DNA of 64,000 bases from Manis javanica (lineage: Eukaryota > Chordata > Mammalia > Pholidota > Manidae), in the NCBI RefSeq assembly GCF_040802235.1, contig NC_133163.1, forward strand, positions 69,305,501-69,369,500, in the 5' to 3' direction. Shown in pieces: positions 1 to 12,479 of this stretch. The stretch's first letter is position 1, and each line of letters starts with the position of its first letter. Below the pieces are notes generated by a model that ran no database searches, was not told where the DNA came from, and saw only the letters and a program-made list of their open reading frames with translations. The translations under genes were made by a program, and so were the position numbers.

Positions 1-24
1 AAGGGCACTTAAGTATGTTTTTGA

Positions 25-155
25 GAGCTATACTCTCATGACCTTGTCTGATCCTAATTATCTCCCTCCTAATATGATCACACTGATGCGTAGGGTTTCA
101 ACATACGCATTGTGGGGAGATACAAACATTCCGTCCATATCAGAAAACTCTTTCC
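25..155 (-). mobile_element. ERVL-MaLR LTR fragment (antisense)
   Basis: The stretch with 'cctcctaatatgatcacact' followed by 'gggtttcaacatacgcat' and 'gggagatacaaacattc' resembles the antisense of the MaLR LTR (MST/MLT1 type) segment around 'ttcatatgttgaagccctaa'. It is diverged and only this segment is recognisable. The assignment is from memory of the family consensus, so the exact subfamily is open. Confidence 0.45.
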
Positions 156-819
156 TTTTCTTATTTTTGTCACATTTCTGTTTCCACTCCTAAGACTGGA
201 TGACACTGAGTCCTCTGTCTATGGATTTATTCTCCTCCCCTATTTCACTTACTCCTTCAGCAACATCATCTATGCCCACAGCTTTCATGATCACATCCAG
301 ATTCCTGATTGCTACATTTACATCTTCAGCCCTGAGCCATGCTTCAGTTCCATTTTTCTAAATGTGTTCAGAAAAAATCCAAGTAAATGATCTGACATCA
401 CTTCAAATTCTACGTGTTCCAAATTGAACTTGATGTCTTTTTGTATGCCCAAATGGCTCTCAATTTGTCATGAGTTTATACATCTTGAAACAATTTTTGT
501 TTCTTTTTTAGAAAAAAAGATCTGTCATAAAGTTTCCCAGTGAAATGGAAATGGCATTTCTCCTCTTTCCTCTGTACACTAATGCTGGCTGAAGGAGTCA
601 CATGCTGCGGCCATTCTCCCATGCTCCTTGGGGTTGTCATCATCAAACACAAATTCTTTGGCTTTCACAATTGGTCATGTTTGTGCCTTCCTTGTACTTG
701 TTTTTATATCTTCTTGCCATAAAAATCTTTCACAAAAGTTAAGTATTCACATCAAGAGCTTATATATAATCTGTTTCAGTAGATTTTCTATACAACCTTT
801 GATAGATGGTATTCTTTGT
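156..819. other. Unique AT-rich sequence
   Basis: Short open frames of 60-92 codons occur but show no signal, domain or splice context. Nothing else is recognised. Confidence 0.5.
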
Positions 820-1213
820 CTGTAATTATCCCATGCCCTTGCTGAGGTTTCCCAGTGGGTGGAGCACACTTCCTCACCTCATTGACTTTAAACTCAGCCA
901 TGTGACTTACTTTGTCTAAGGAAATATGGACAAAAGTTCAGTGTGCTGGTGCCAAGTGGACTTGAAGAAGCATTGTGTGTTTCTGTTGATTATCCTGTGC
1001 ATCTGTCCTGTGCTATGGGAAGAGCAATGTCCTAGGTAGTTGTGTTCCTTGGCCAACCTCCTGAAGTGAGGAAGACTTTGGAGCTCTAGAAGCAAAGCCA
1101 CCCCAGAAGTCTGAGATACATGAGCAACATATGCACACTTGCTCTTTGTAGTATACTGAGATTTTAAGGTTGTTATACATCATAGTTACTATAGAAATAG
1201 CTGACTAATAATA
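820..1213 (+). mobile_element. MLT1-like MaLR solo LTR
   Basis: This shows the order of blocks typical of an MLT1 LTR: 'cccatgcccttgctgagg' near the start, then 'catgtgacttactttg', 'gaaatatggacaaaagttca', a degenerate middle, and the diagnostic end 'actgagattttaaggttgtt' followed by 'aatagctgactaata'. No internal MaLR region flanks it, so it reads as a solo LTR. It is old and well diverged; the 61-codon reverse-strand frame across it is incidental. Confidence 0.65.
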
Positions 1214-3179
1214 TATCATCATTCTGGAAACCAAGTCTATAATAATAAATCCGATCCTAACTCTGAAATTTGGTTTCTTCTCAGCTATTGAGCTTTGGGC
1301 CAAATATTTTGAAGAAGTATTTGATCATAGTTACAAAGGCTTTGTTTTATCTGTTGGAAAGGCTGGGAATATTTAATTAAATCTAAAAATAATTTCAAGT
1401 TCATTTTCAAGTATCTTGAGCCTATGAAAGCCATGTTTATGTTTTACAGCCCTTGTATTCTCTGTGCTAAATTTAACTAGTTCCTTGAACACTTTTTCAA
1501 AACAGCTATTTTTTAAAGACTTCCCAAAAGGAATTATTCTTCTTGCTATTCTGTAGTCTTTCTAAGGATCCTTTCTATGGCTTGATTACGACAACCCAGA
1601 TCAGACATCGACACATTTTATGTGACCCTGCAAAGATCCATGAAATGATGTCATATTATCTTTGATTTGTGACTATAATTTTCTAGAGAATCTTGCCAGG
1701 TTATTGGCCTCATAAGTTGCTCTCTTGAGTCATTTGAGTTTCTGTAGATATGGAGCTCTCAAGTATCAAGATTCCCCACTAGGAAACAGACACAGAAAAG
1801 CCAAGAATGCTTGTCTGTGGATTTATTTTAGTATTATTTATTTCCACAATGTATTGAGCAGCCCCAAAGTCATATACTATATACCAGAGCTTTGATCAAG
1901 TCTGGTAAATAAACAAAGTTGAAAGTACCCCCAGTTGAGGTAATATTACTTGTGAAATGCCAATGAAGATCAGTTGAAAGAGAAAGAAAATTAGATTTTC
2001 AGAAAAAGCATACAAAATAGATTAAAGAAATGAATTGGAAATCAGTGATCCAAAGGGCTTTCAGTAGGGAAAAGTAGGAATTATTTCAGAAATCCTCGGA
2101 GGCTGATGTGCAACATTGTGTCATGAAAGGTAAAATGGAAGAAGAGAGGTAGAGAGCCTATGAGGACACAGTTAAATGTCACATTCTGTCTGTCTCTTCA
2201 AACATGAGTCATTTTATGAGTGATAGAGCAGTTTTTTGGTGTCAAGTTATTACCTATTTTTCCTCATTTGTAAAAAGTCTGAGTGGAAAGAGACTCATTT
2301 CTTTTGATCTTCTGGCCTGTGGGCCAACTCTACTGGCTGCCTGTTTTGGGAAAAAATGTTTTCTTGGAACACAGCTTCACTGTTTGTTTATGCATTGTCA
2401 GTGGCTGCTTTCATACTAGACAAACAGAGCTGAGTAGTTGCGGCAGAGATTGTATGCCACAAAATGAAACACTTTTACTATCTGGATTTTTACAGAAAAA
2501 ATATGCTGACTCTTGCTCAGTCCCTATGGCTTTCACACTGTTTTCGATTGTGTCCTAAGGGAATAGCTGTATTTTGCAACCCCACTGACATTCATGAGCA
2601 CACACAGGCAAACATATATCTGGGAAAATATTTCATGTAAAAATTGTTACATGATACACTTCTCCTACCCCCAATTAATTCTATTTTCTTTCAGCTTTTA
2701 AAAAATGCTGTTTTGATATTAACTGCTTTATGTAATCTTACCCTCATACTCAGGGCTATGAAAGCAATATTTTCTGCGAATATCAACGCCATACATCTGT
2801 TTAGAGTATTGAGTTTAGTTTAGTGACACATTAAAAAAAATTTTTTTAGCAATACTTTTAACATAGAAATTTTATTATCTTTGCTGATACTAGCAAGCAA
2901 AAGAAAAAAATTGATTCAGCCACCTGACACACTACTGTGGGGGAGGATATTGAAAGGGACAACATACTGTCTGGGAACATTAGGATGCTACTAACTTAAT
3001 GACCTAAGATTGTTTACAAGGCTTCCTCAAGAACTTAATTAATTTCAAATGGGTGTCTTACATTCCTGAGTATTTGGCTGAATTCCATTTGTTAATGTTA
3101 AATATTTCATTTGTAGGTTGGGAACAAGAACTTAGCTATAATACATAAGCACAAGAATCCAGATAAAACATAAATTTGA
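1214..3179. other. Mostly unique sequence with faint MIR/L2 traces
   Basis: Around 2195-2285 the string 'cctcatttgtaaaaagtctg' after 'gtgtcaagttattacct' hints at a MIR core, and 1815-1960 has faint antisense L2 character. Both are too weak to call alone. The two overlapping frames at 2204-2558 (71 and 91 codons) have no recognisable domain. Confidence 0.35.
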
Positions 3180-3520
3180 ATCAAATTCTTTACTTCTCTT
3201 CAGTTTTCTTTAATTCACTCACTTATTGAATACCTGTTCCTTAAGAGCATTTAAAAAATTCTAGATATGGTGTTACATTCAGATAGAATGATATCTTCAT
3301 GAAGCTTATTGTTCAATATGGGAGACAAAAATTAATCAAATGATCAAATAAAACTGCATTTTGATAAAAAGCCATGAAGTTGAGATACATGTGCTCTGAA
3401 GCATATAATAAGGTAATTTGACCTAGTCAGGGAGGTCCGGTGAAACTTCCATGAGGAAGTAATGATTGAGCTGATATGAGAAAGAATTCATGAGCTGAAG
3501 AGGGTAGGCGTGAGTGGGTC
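3180..3520 (-). mobile_element. L2 fragment (antisense)
   Basis: It contains 'cacttattgaatacctgttc', 'cttcatgaagcttattgttc' and 'atgggagacaaaaattaatc', then 'gtcagggaggtccggtgaaa' and 'catgaggaagtaatgattga'. This is the order of antisense L2 3'-end blocks (stem 'ttattgagtacctac', 'catggagcttacattct', 'gggaaggc', 'gaggaagtgac'). It is strongly diverged, as expected for an ancient L2. Confidence 0.6.
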
Positions 3521-4799
3521 CTCACAGGGTGAGACTGCCTTCACAGACATATACTTGGCTCTCTCTTTGAACAGTGTTCTTGTCCCATTTCTTCAATCTT
3601 TACTTCTAGTGGTATTTTAAATTAGTTGTTTATCTCTCTCTCTCCACTGCCTTTGTCCATAAAATGGAGAGAACATAGCTTAAAAACTCTATTATATGTC
3701 TATTTATTCAAATAGTTCTGTGTAAAATAGATTCATATTTGTGGAAATTGTTCTTGCTCATTGGAATTAAGTCCTGGACAGTTTTCTTAAATAGCTCTAT
3801 AAATTGTCTTGAAGACCTGACCTTGGTTTCCAGTCAGCCTGTATTTGTGGTTTGGAAATGCATCGTGTGAAGCTGATAGGTTCAGAGTCGCTGGCCATGA
3901 ATTTATGGCTGCATTTATTATGACAGGTTTGTATTCCAGAATGATAGCAAGGTAGTAAAGCCAGTGTAAGACGGGATTTTCTTGTTGAGATCTAAAACTT
4001 TGTTTTTTTCCCCCCACCTATAGAAGTTTCCTTTAAAAAAGCAACTGAAGAAAACAATTATAATTTTAATTTCTAGTGCTTATTCAACCATTACCCATCT
4101 GCATAGTTTCCGTTTCTTAACATATTGATATATCTAGGATTTGTTTTATTCTTTGCTAACAAAAGGAATGAGCCAACAAATAAATTTGGTTTTGTTTGGT
4201 TTTGTTTTATTGATACTCCTATGTGAGGAATGTGAGATAAGCAAGGCAGCTGTATAGCTGTTTTGCTAGAGATGTGCAGAATTTTATTGTAGGAAAAATA
4301 CCAAATATGCAAATCCAGTGCAAAAAAGTATGGCAGGACTTTCAGTCCAAAATTGACTGTGTAGGCAAAATATACAAAATACCCCAAAAATGATGTAATA
4401 GAACCAGTGAGACTGCATTTTGAATTTTTACTTTTTTTCTGTATCAAGTGATGATATTCTAATATTTTGATTGAGTAGTTAAACAAATTAAAGAATGTGT
4501 GAAGAGTTGACTCCAAGCCTAAGGATATTAGGATGCACTTGTATATGGAAGAGATTCAGTTACTTTTTGTGCTGCCTCCTGTGCCCTGAATGCCTGCTCT
4601 TCAAAGAACTGTAGAGAGCGTAGTTAAACCAGTGTTGCTTCCACACAGCTGAACCGGATTGGAATAAATTCAGTGATCCAGAAATGTGCTTTTTCTTGGA
4701 ATTATTGTGTTTAGTGTGTCTTCTTCAAATAGGAAGTGTTCACTAATATTAGTGTTCAGGAAGTTTTCCTTTACATAATTCAAGACTGGTTTTTGCTGC
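3521..4799. other. Unique sequence
   Basis: The 141-codon reverse-strand frame at 4091-4516 is the longest here. It is low-complexity, lysine/leucine-rich and has no family resemblance, so I treat it as chance. No repeat is recognised. Confidence 0.5.
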
Positions 4800-5480
4800 T
4801 AAAAGAACACGCACAAGAAAGCATTACAGTTCTTTTAAATCCTTTCTGAATTAAGCGATGCTCAGACTGTCATGCAGGCAGGACACAAGCAGATGGCGCT
4901 CGGCTTCCATCTCAAAAGAGAAGTACGACGCTTGTCTTCAGCCTCTACTTATTACCATTCATTTTAAAGGGTGAAAAGCAGTGTTCAGAGAAAAATCTTT
5001 GTGAGCACAAAGCCTCTGTATTTATGAGAGACAAAATTACACTTCTACTTCAAAGACTAGTTGGTAATCTCTGAATTTTGCAAGCGAATTTTGCAGGTTA
5101 ACTCACGGGACCACGAAAAAAACCACCCTACATCAATTGGTTAACTAGGTACGCTCATTTGCCTTGTATCAGTCTGTTGACGTTGTATATGGGAGCATGA
5201 AAAAGGCAGCTGATATTTTCATGCATTTTGAAGGAAGAATAAAATGGCTGATTCTCTCCGCTTTGCTTGTTCACAGATTTTGTAAGCCGAGGAAATGGAT
5301 ACTATGGTTGTTTGTGAAACCAGACCCAAACAAAGGAAAAGAGCCGGGGTGCTTTCCTATAATACTGACAGATGTACCACCCTCCAGAAAAAGGATGAGG
5401 CTGTAAAAGGTTTTAGCTTAGCATTTCAACTCTAAAATGGATGGTCCTTCTCAATTTTCCACGCACAATATCTTTCCTTA
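4800..5480. other. CpG-retaining unique block, candidate conserved non-coding element
   Basis: About fifteen CpG dinucleotides lie in roughly 660 bp (for example in 'gatggcgctcggc', 'gtacgacgcttg', 'ttgcaagcgaatt', 'gttgacgttg', 'gtaagccgagg'), whereas neighbouring kilobases carry only a few. No repeat is recognised. An 80-codon frame (5164-5406) crosses it but lacks any known domain or clear splice sites. Retained CpGs and lack of repeats would fit a conserved regulatory element or an unrecognised exon; neither is shown by the sequence alone. Confidence 0.3.
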
Positions 5481-8400
5481 CCAAAGAATACATTAGTATT
5501 ACTAATGTCACTTATGTAGCAGCTTTAGAAGGCCACAGCAATGAGGATATTTCTAAAGCAGATTGTAGTCATTTCTGCTGGTATGGAAAATTCCCTCCCC
5601 ACACCGAAAGTAATTGTGTTGGTAATCTTGCGCTAGTGCTTTAGTGGGTGTCTGCATCCTGCTTTGCTCCATGTGAGCTATGTAGAAAGGCACAATGAAT
5701 GAACTGATGAGAGGATGCAATGATGAATGAATATCCCAGAGGTCCTGAAACTAATAATAATGGAGGCTTTTCTGTGGCCACTGGGTTCTCGGAGTTGTGT
5801 TATGAAATGTGACTCTGGAGGTGTTTGATGACTGGTGGTTGCCCTGTAGAAGGTTAGAAGGAAGAGTTCCCTCAACTACAGAATTAAAAGTTCAAGAAAG
5901 AGCAAGACATGCACTTGCTTGTACTATAATGAGATGAGATCATGAACCAAATAGATACTAGATTTCTGTATTGATAAATGTGAGGTTTTTCCTCAAGCAT
6001 TGCACTACATAAAATATCTACATTGGTTGCATGCAGCTTTAGTATTTGCTTTTGGCTTGCATTTTGTTATAGAAAGAGGGCATACATTTGTGGTATATTA
6101 AGCTGCTGCTTTCAATATGTGTGCATTAAGCATCAGATAAGGCCTGAAAAAGGGCTTTTCAATTGTTTGTAATTCTTGAATGTGTGGTTGGGGAAAATAG
6201 ACCCAAAGTAGACATAAAGAGCAAATGTAAATCTTGGTTATATTTCACTCTACTTGTTTTTATTTTTTAATCCATTTTCAAACTCTCACCAAGTTCCTTC
6301 TTACACTAGGCACAATACAGGGCACTGTGGATAACAACAGGGAATAAATGGTGGTTCCTTGTTGCAAAGATGCAGACATGAATATTACTAGTAACAGTGC
6401 AATACGATATGTATTGTAATAGAACTAGAGCAATAGCCCTTAACTCAATTATAGTTATTAGCCCAGAGGATTTGAATTAAAGATAAACTTAGTACCAAAA
6501 ATATGTAAAAGCCTTTTCCTTTATGGGAAAGGTATAAGCCAGGAAAAGTGCAAGCTGAGAAAGAAAGAGGGGGCACCTTTCTTTTGTCCAGTAGAGAATT
6601 TCCTTTCTCCAGCAAAGGCAAGAGAAGAAACTGCAGCAGGAGAGAGTTCAGTGATGCTCATCGGTGAGCTGCTCTTCTCGCATCATGTCTTCACAGTGCG
6701 CTGCAAAATTAAGGTTGACTAATTATGTCTTACAAGAATGCAAGTATTTTTACATCCAAACACCAAAATATATTTAGAGGTTTAAGGAAATAGCAGTACT
6801 TAAAAGATCGGTCCTTTTCAGCAGCCTCTTTCACCATTCAGACAGATATTTGAGAATCCGCTGTATCTCACAACTGATTTTCACTACCCATATTATGAAA
6901 GAGAATCATACTCATTTTAATGAAATGTTAGTATAAAAAATGACTGATGTGTTTATTTGTGGTCTTTACAATAAATAATAGCCATATGCTATAAGTTTAG
7001 GACATACATTAATGTGAATAGACTTTAATTTTTTAAAAAATGAGGGCATAGCCAATATAATGTAATCATTAAAATAAATATATGTATAAAAGAAAGAGAG
7101 AAAAAGACAGACAGGCAGGCATGGAGAGAAAGACAGAGAGAGTTTAGTTCATAAGCTGGTTTGAAATTTGTTCCATGATTTTGATAAGTCACTTGTATTT
7201 GCTCTTGTGTGAAATACTTTCAATAACCCTTATTGGTAAAGCACTTGGAGATCATTGGTTGAAAAGTGCAATTGACTGTGAGTGCAGGCTTCAGAGCCTT
7301 ACAATTGAGAGTCATCATAAATTTTATCTTTGCTGGCATAACTACAGAGATTATTTTTATACAGAGAGGTGGCTCTTTCATTTTGTAAACACTTTAAGCT
7401 AGGTGCTTCAGTAATGAATCTTAGATCTGTAGAAAAATTGGTTTCAATAATAACATAAATACCAATCACTATTTGAATGCTCTTAGAGCTTTTCCTACTA
7501 GTTCTGAAATAAAAAAAACCCACTAATATTTTAAAATAACTCTTTATGTGTCATCTTCTATATTTATAGCAGATTACATGTGAGTTTATCTTGAAAAAAT
7601 ATCTTTATTTGAGAGATCTTTGCTGATAGCACAGATTTTTATCAACTTTTTAATATTAAACAGGTATACTGGGATGATACTGAATTTATCAATCACAGAA
7701 AGGGGGAGATTTATAGTTGTTGGGAATGTTTCATCACCTAACAGCCAGAAAGAAAAGAAGTTTTAAAGGATAAAAGTAGAAGTAAACTGAAATTTCCTAA
7801 GAATCAGCTTAACTTTTCCAATCAGAGGAATTTTTCTGAGCAGGTGGAGAAAAGACACTGAAAGAATTGGGAGCTGAAATAAGGGCACTGATGAAAAATA
7901 CATCACAAATGACTAACAAATTGTAAATGAAAATTGGGTGATTTTCAGGTGGGAACTGCTAACAGGTTCTGAGGCAGCATTTGACCTCTTTTAATGGAAG
8001 TTTTAAGAGAGGACTTGGAGGTGATCAAGGGTCATTCGACTGATGTCAACGGCTCCTGAGTAGTACTCCTGGTGGGATGCTAGGACTCCACTGAAGGATG
8101 GTGGAGAAGGTGCATTAATTAGCAGGGCAGAAGTCAACTTCATAGCCAGTCATTTCCTGTAGCAGCTCAGAAACTGCACAAAGTACAGGAAATCACATTA
8201 CTTATTTAACTTGTGTTTTTATTAAGATATAACAACAAAACCTTACATTTGTTTACTGCATTATGCTTTAAAGCCCATTTGCCACAGGAATCCATTAAGA
8301 TTATGAAAATGTGTGTTTTTATCTTAAAATATAATTCTATGCTTGACGTGATTAAAAAAATCACTTATAAGCCACCTGGGACAAGAGCAGTAATAGAAAC

Positions 8401-8599
8401 CAATCTTTTGCAAATATAGTTTGCTCTTATGTATAGGAAAAGCTGGAGAGAATAAAAGCCATTAAAGCTGTGTATGAAAGATACATTAGAGTTACATTTC
8501 TTTCATTGATTACACTGTTTCTCATTTATACAGTTTGGGAAAAACATAAGCAATTAATCATGGTAGATTACACTCATTTTGTATTTGTCCACAAGTAGC
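5481..8599. other. Unique AT-rich interval
   Basis: No recognisable gene. A purine-rich run lies at 7083-7143, and 6280-6430 has weak antisense L2 character. Frames of 65-75 codons are not convincing. Confidence 0.5.
7083..7143. repeat. Purine-rich low-complexity tract
   Basis: About 60 bp of almost pure A/G on the plus strand, with 'agaaagagagaaaaagacag' followed by imperfect 'acaggc' and 'gagaga' units. Confidence 0.8.
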
Positions 8600-8817
8600 A
8601 AGCAGTTATTAAGAAGTCTGAGTTCCAGTTGTTACTCTAAGTAATACTTTGTCCTGTCTTTGCTTGTGTGAATTCTGTAATTCTGATAATTGAAACAGTA
8701 TTCCAGAAAAATGGGATATCCTGCAATAGACTGAGCTCTTCATTGTAACTTTGTACTTCTGTAACTTAGTACATTGCCTGTGATATGCAATAGGTTCTGA
8801 ATACATGCTTATTGAAT
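8600..8817 (+). mobile_element. MIR element
   Basis: It ends with 'acattgcctgtgatatgcaa' then 'taggttctgaatacatgctt' and 'attgaat', matching the MIR 3' block 'cagtgcctggcacatagta' and 'gctcaataaatgcttgttga'. The 5' part (from about 8600, 'gttattaagaagtctgagtt') fits the MIR start. Its last 136 bp are repeated exactly about 1 kb downstream. Confidence 0.6.
8682..8817 (+). repeat. Direct repeat copy 1 (136 bp, perfect)
   Basis: This block from 'tctgataattgaaacag' to 'catgcttattgaat' recurs base for base at 9662-9797. The bases immediately outside (8681 t versus 9661 a; 8818 c versus 9798 t) differ, so the boundaries are sharp. Confidence 0.95.
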
Positions 8818-9661
8818 CCTTTGGTATATGTATGATTTGTACCTAGAAAAAAAATTTTTAAATAACTCTCATTCCCTTTTTATAATTATATTTTTAAACA
8901 TATTTTTAGATATATTTATATTATGATGTCATTCGCAGTGCTGACATTTGTTTAATCTGGCTATGCATAATTATAAAATACACCAATTGCAACCTGTACA
9001 TGATTACCAGGTGGGTAAACATTTAGTAGTAAAAATAGGATTAAAATATTCAGATAAAATAATTATACCCCTAGTTTATGTGAGAAAATAACAAGAATTG
9101 GAAATTACTGAAATTTTTATTTTATAGAGTCTTAGTAAATATATAGACAATATAATTCAGTATTGATAGAGAGGAAATATATCAGCAAATTAATTCCTTG
9201 AGTGGAATTTTCTTTAGCAATGGGAAATACTAAAAATAGCTTATTTGAGATATTGACAGGGCACATAACATTTATATGACCTAGTTGTCAGTATAGAAAT
9301 GGCTGCCAACAGCAAAAGAAAATATCATATTATGTGTTTTATAGGGATTTAGTATACTAATACCTTATTATCCTCTCTTTGAATTCAACAGAAAATAAAG
9401 AAATAATAAGCAAGGGAAGAAATTATTTTAGATTTAGACAGTTTTGTCTTAGAAACTATAAGCCATTGATTGGTACATGGCTTGAAATGACTGGACTTAT
9501 AATGAAATATTTCCTTCCATGGCCATAGTATTTAGGAAAGAGAACTTAGCCATACATTTTTTATAATGACTATGAACTTCATCAAACTGTAGTCCTTCAG
9601 ATGGTATCCTGATTTGTTGAGCTTTATCTTTTGCTTATACTGTTTGCACAACCTTTATCGA

Positions 9662-9797
9662 TCTGATAATTGAAACAGTATTCCAGAAAAATGGGATATC
9701 CTGCAATAGACTGAGCTCTTCATTGTAACTTTGTACTTCTGTAACTTAGTACATTGCCTGTGATATGCAATAGGTTCTGAATACATGCTTATTGAAT
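9662..9797 (+). repeat. Direct repeat copy 2 (136 bp, perfect; MIR 3' half)
   Basis: Identical to 8682-8817 with a constant offset of 980 bp. Only the 3' half of the MIR is present. There is no poly(A) tail and no target-site duplication, so it is not a retrotransposed copy in the usual sense. Confidence 0.95.
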
Positions 9798-10799
9798 TAC
9801 TGTATTTAAATTGATTAAAATGATTCTACTTAAATTCATATAGCCAAAGGAACAGATTGAAAGTGATGGTAAATGTTGCTAGCGGTTACCCTCATCAGAG
9901 AAAAGACTTGAAATGATACAAAAAATGGGGAACAAGGAGGGCAAAGGGAGGACCAAAGTAGAAAGAAGAGAACGCAACCAAGGCAAGTAAGTAGGTAGAC
10001 GGGCTGAAGTGGGACATGGCCTCAGGATTAGGTGGAAATTCAGGGCAGTCAGGTGATGACCAGTGATCAAACTAAAATTGGTGAGCTGGATTGTTTGACG
10101 TTTCTAGAATGAGTTCAGGGTATATTTAGTGAGTGCTCACAAACGAGACACTTCCTTAATTAATGGAAGGCATTCAATAATTTTTGTTTAGTTTTATTTT
10201 AACTTGTGATGAGCAAGCAACTACATGCTTTGGAAAGTCCTTGACTTACCTTCCTCCATATTTTATATCCTTAGACATAAACACACAACATATATCTTCA
10301 ATGCTGGAACTCACTAAGAATCTGTAAATATCACGTCAAGAAAAACAGACAGCTGTCCACTAGACATTTTGGAGAAAGTAAGCAATTTTATTTTTGTTCA
10401 GTTTCCTGATTTTTATCTGCTCTTTTCTATTTTTCTAAGACTTGGAGACATGAGCAGTACAAACCAACACCATAAGACATCCGGATTCCTTCCCTTTGAA
10501 CTCGATTCATTCATCCTGCTCTTGCTGCTGGATGTCGGTTTTCTTTAATCTTAGTCCAAGCCTTGCTGCTCTATGTCTCCTTGTCTTTCCCCTTCTTACA
10601 GAACTAATGATCACTTCTATGAGGGGATTTCCAAGGGTACATCGCAAATCCAGTCTTTCTGTTTCCCAGTCTGTATTTGAAAACCCCTTGTTCTGTATTT
10701 ACAGATAGATATTGTAAGGGTATAAAATGAAACATTTATAAATGGAATTCATTTTTGTGACCAAAATGTCTCACTTCTAATTTTCCCTAATGTCACCAT
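9798..10799. other. Unique sequence
   Basis: No repeat or gene recognised; frames at 9879-10070 and 10496-10708 lack domains. Confidence 0.5.
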
Positions 10800-11515
10800 T
10801 GTAGCCACTTAGACTCAGATCTCAGATTCACCTTTGACTCATTTCTTTTGACACCTACCATTTCTTTTATCCTCTTATTCACTACTGTGTTCCCTGTTAA
10901 TAATTATTTGTACCTCTTTCAAATATTTTGTATATGAGACAGCATTCCTAAAACTTTTATCAGGACATTTAAGATCATCTTCACTTTGATTCAGACTTAT
11001 TTTTCTAGTCCTGAAATGTATTTTAAACTCTTCACTCCTGAGAGAGCAGCCCATTTACCTAATCAGTGCATTTTGCCTCCATATCTCTGTTTTTATGTGC
11101 ATCACTCCTTCTGTGTAATTATCCTGACACCCTTCTCTGCTTCTATTAATACTATGCATTTTTAAAAGTCTAGCTATTTTTTAATACCTTCTTGTGTTTT
11201 CTATGTTCAAGTTAGATTATTCATTTTCTATATTTTGACACTTTTGATGTTAGGCAGGTTGGTCTACTTGCTGTTCTCCAACTATTAGTGTGTAAGTTGG
11301 TCTCCAAGAAATTTCTGAGTCCTTCTTCTCCTTCTTGTCTTTATACTTCATCCAAACTACCAAAAATTTAAGGTCATATATGAAGCACTTTGGTTTAGAT
11401 TTAAGTAACTTGATATCAGGGACTGCATGCTCTTTATTCTTAGCCTTTAGTTTAGTCTGTGGCATATCAAAGGGGCTCAATGAATATTTGTAAAATAAAT
11501 GAGTAAATGGATCCT
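10800..11515 (+). mobile_element. L2 3' region
   Basis: The order of blocks resembles sense L2: 'cacctttgactcatttcttt', 'catcttcactttgattcag', 'ttctgtgtaattatcctgac', then the clear 3' end 'atatcagggactgcatgctc', 'ctgtggcatatcaaagggg' and 'ctcaatgaatatttgtaaa'. The 76-codon reverse frame at 11250-11480 falls inside it and is incidental. Confidence 0.55.
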
Positions 11516-12479
11516 CACAAGAAAACTTTTCAGAATACTGCTGGTCAATAGTTTTTCCCCATTCTGAGCATCATTATATTTCTACTCATTACATGACTCC
11601 CTTAGCTTTCAATATATATAAAGCCATATAAAATTACTTCTTTTTTCATTTAAATATTTATTAAATTTTATTTAAAAGTGATAATGGATGCATAAGTATT
11701 ATTTTCTTGATTAAATTTAGGAATTAGAGGACTGATTATGTGGCTCTCATTGTATGCTTTTTGTCATGATATGATTCAGTTAATGTATTATTTTAGGTAT
11801 ATGTGCACACAAAGACTTTGGTATGTCCAGAACTTTTAAGACACAATCATCCAGATTTATTTTAAAGCTGCTAATTCATGAAATTATCGAGTCACCTTCC
11901 AAAGTAAATAAGATAGAATGACTTTTTTTTTTGATAGAATGACTTTTAATGTTGAAGAAGTCAAAGCCAATTAAAGGAAGTGGGGAGAGCTACTATTGGG
12001 TACAGTAGGATGAGTTGCTTACTGTATTTGAGATCTGGATTCAGTTTTCATTCAGGAAGTAGAGTAAAAGTAGAAAACTAGAGGATATACAGCTATTTTA
12101 TCCTGATACAGGAACTCTAAAGAGGCATATCTTATAAAATAAAGCATGCATATTCTTCTGAGTATTGAATTAATTTAATCTGTTATTGAATTCAAAAGGT
12201 ACTTATTTCATGTATCTTTATAGAAGCAAAATGGGTTATTTAATGAAAAATAATTTTCAATTATGGTTTGGCAAAAGATGTAATTGTTTAAATGAACCTT
12301 TCTTGTGCTGGTCCTCTAGGAAACTTGAGTGCTATTACAAATGTATGAAAAACCTCACTGTTGTGGAAAAGGAGTGACCTAAGTAACTCTGGAAATGAGT
12401 GGAGACTATAAGACTGATGGCAAAGACACTATAAAATTAAGCATTCTATAAGCACATAATAAGCACTACACTCTAGTTG
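11516..12479. other. Unique AT-rich sequence
   Basis: Contains a small local duplication: 'gatagaatgactttt' at 11912 and again at 11933, separated by a T run. Otherwise nothing recognised. Confidence 0.5.

Noticed and set aside
4091..4516. 141-codon reverse-strand frame as a possible gene
   Set aside because: AT-rich, low-complexity translation with no recognisable domain, promoter or splice context.
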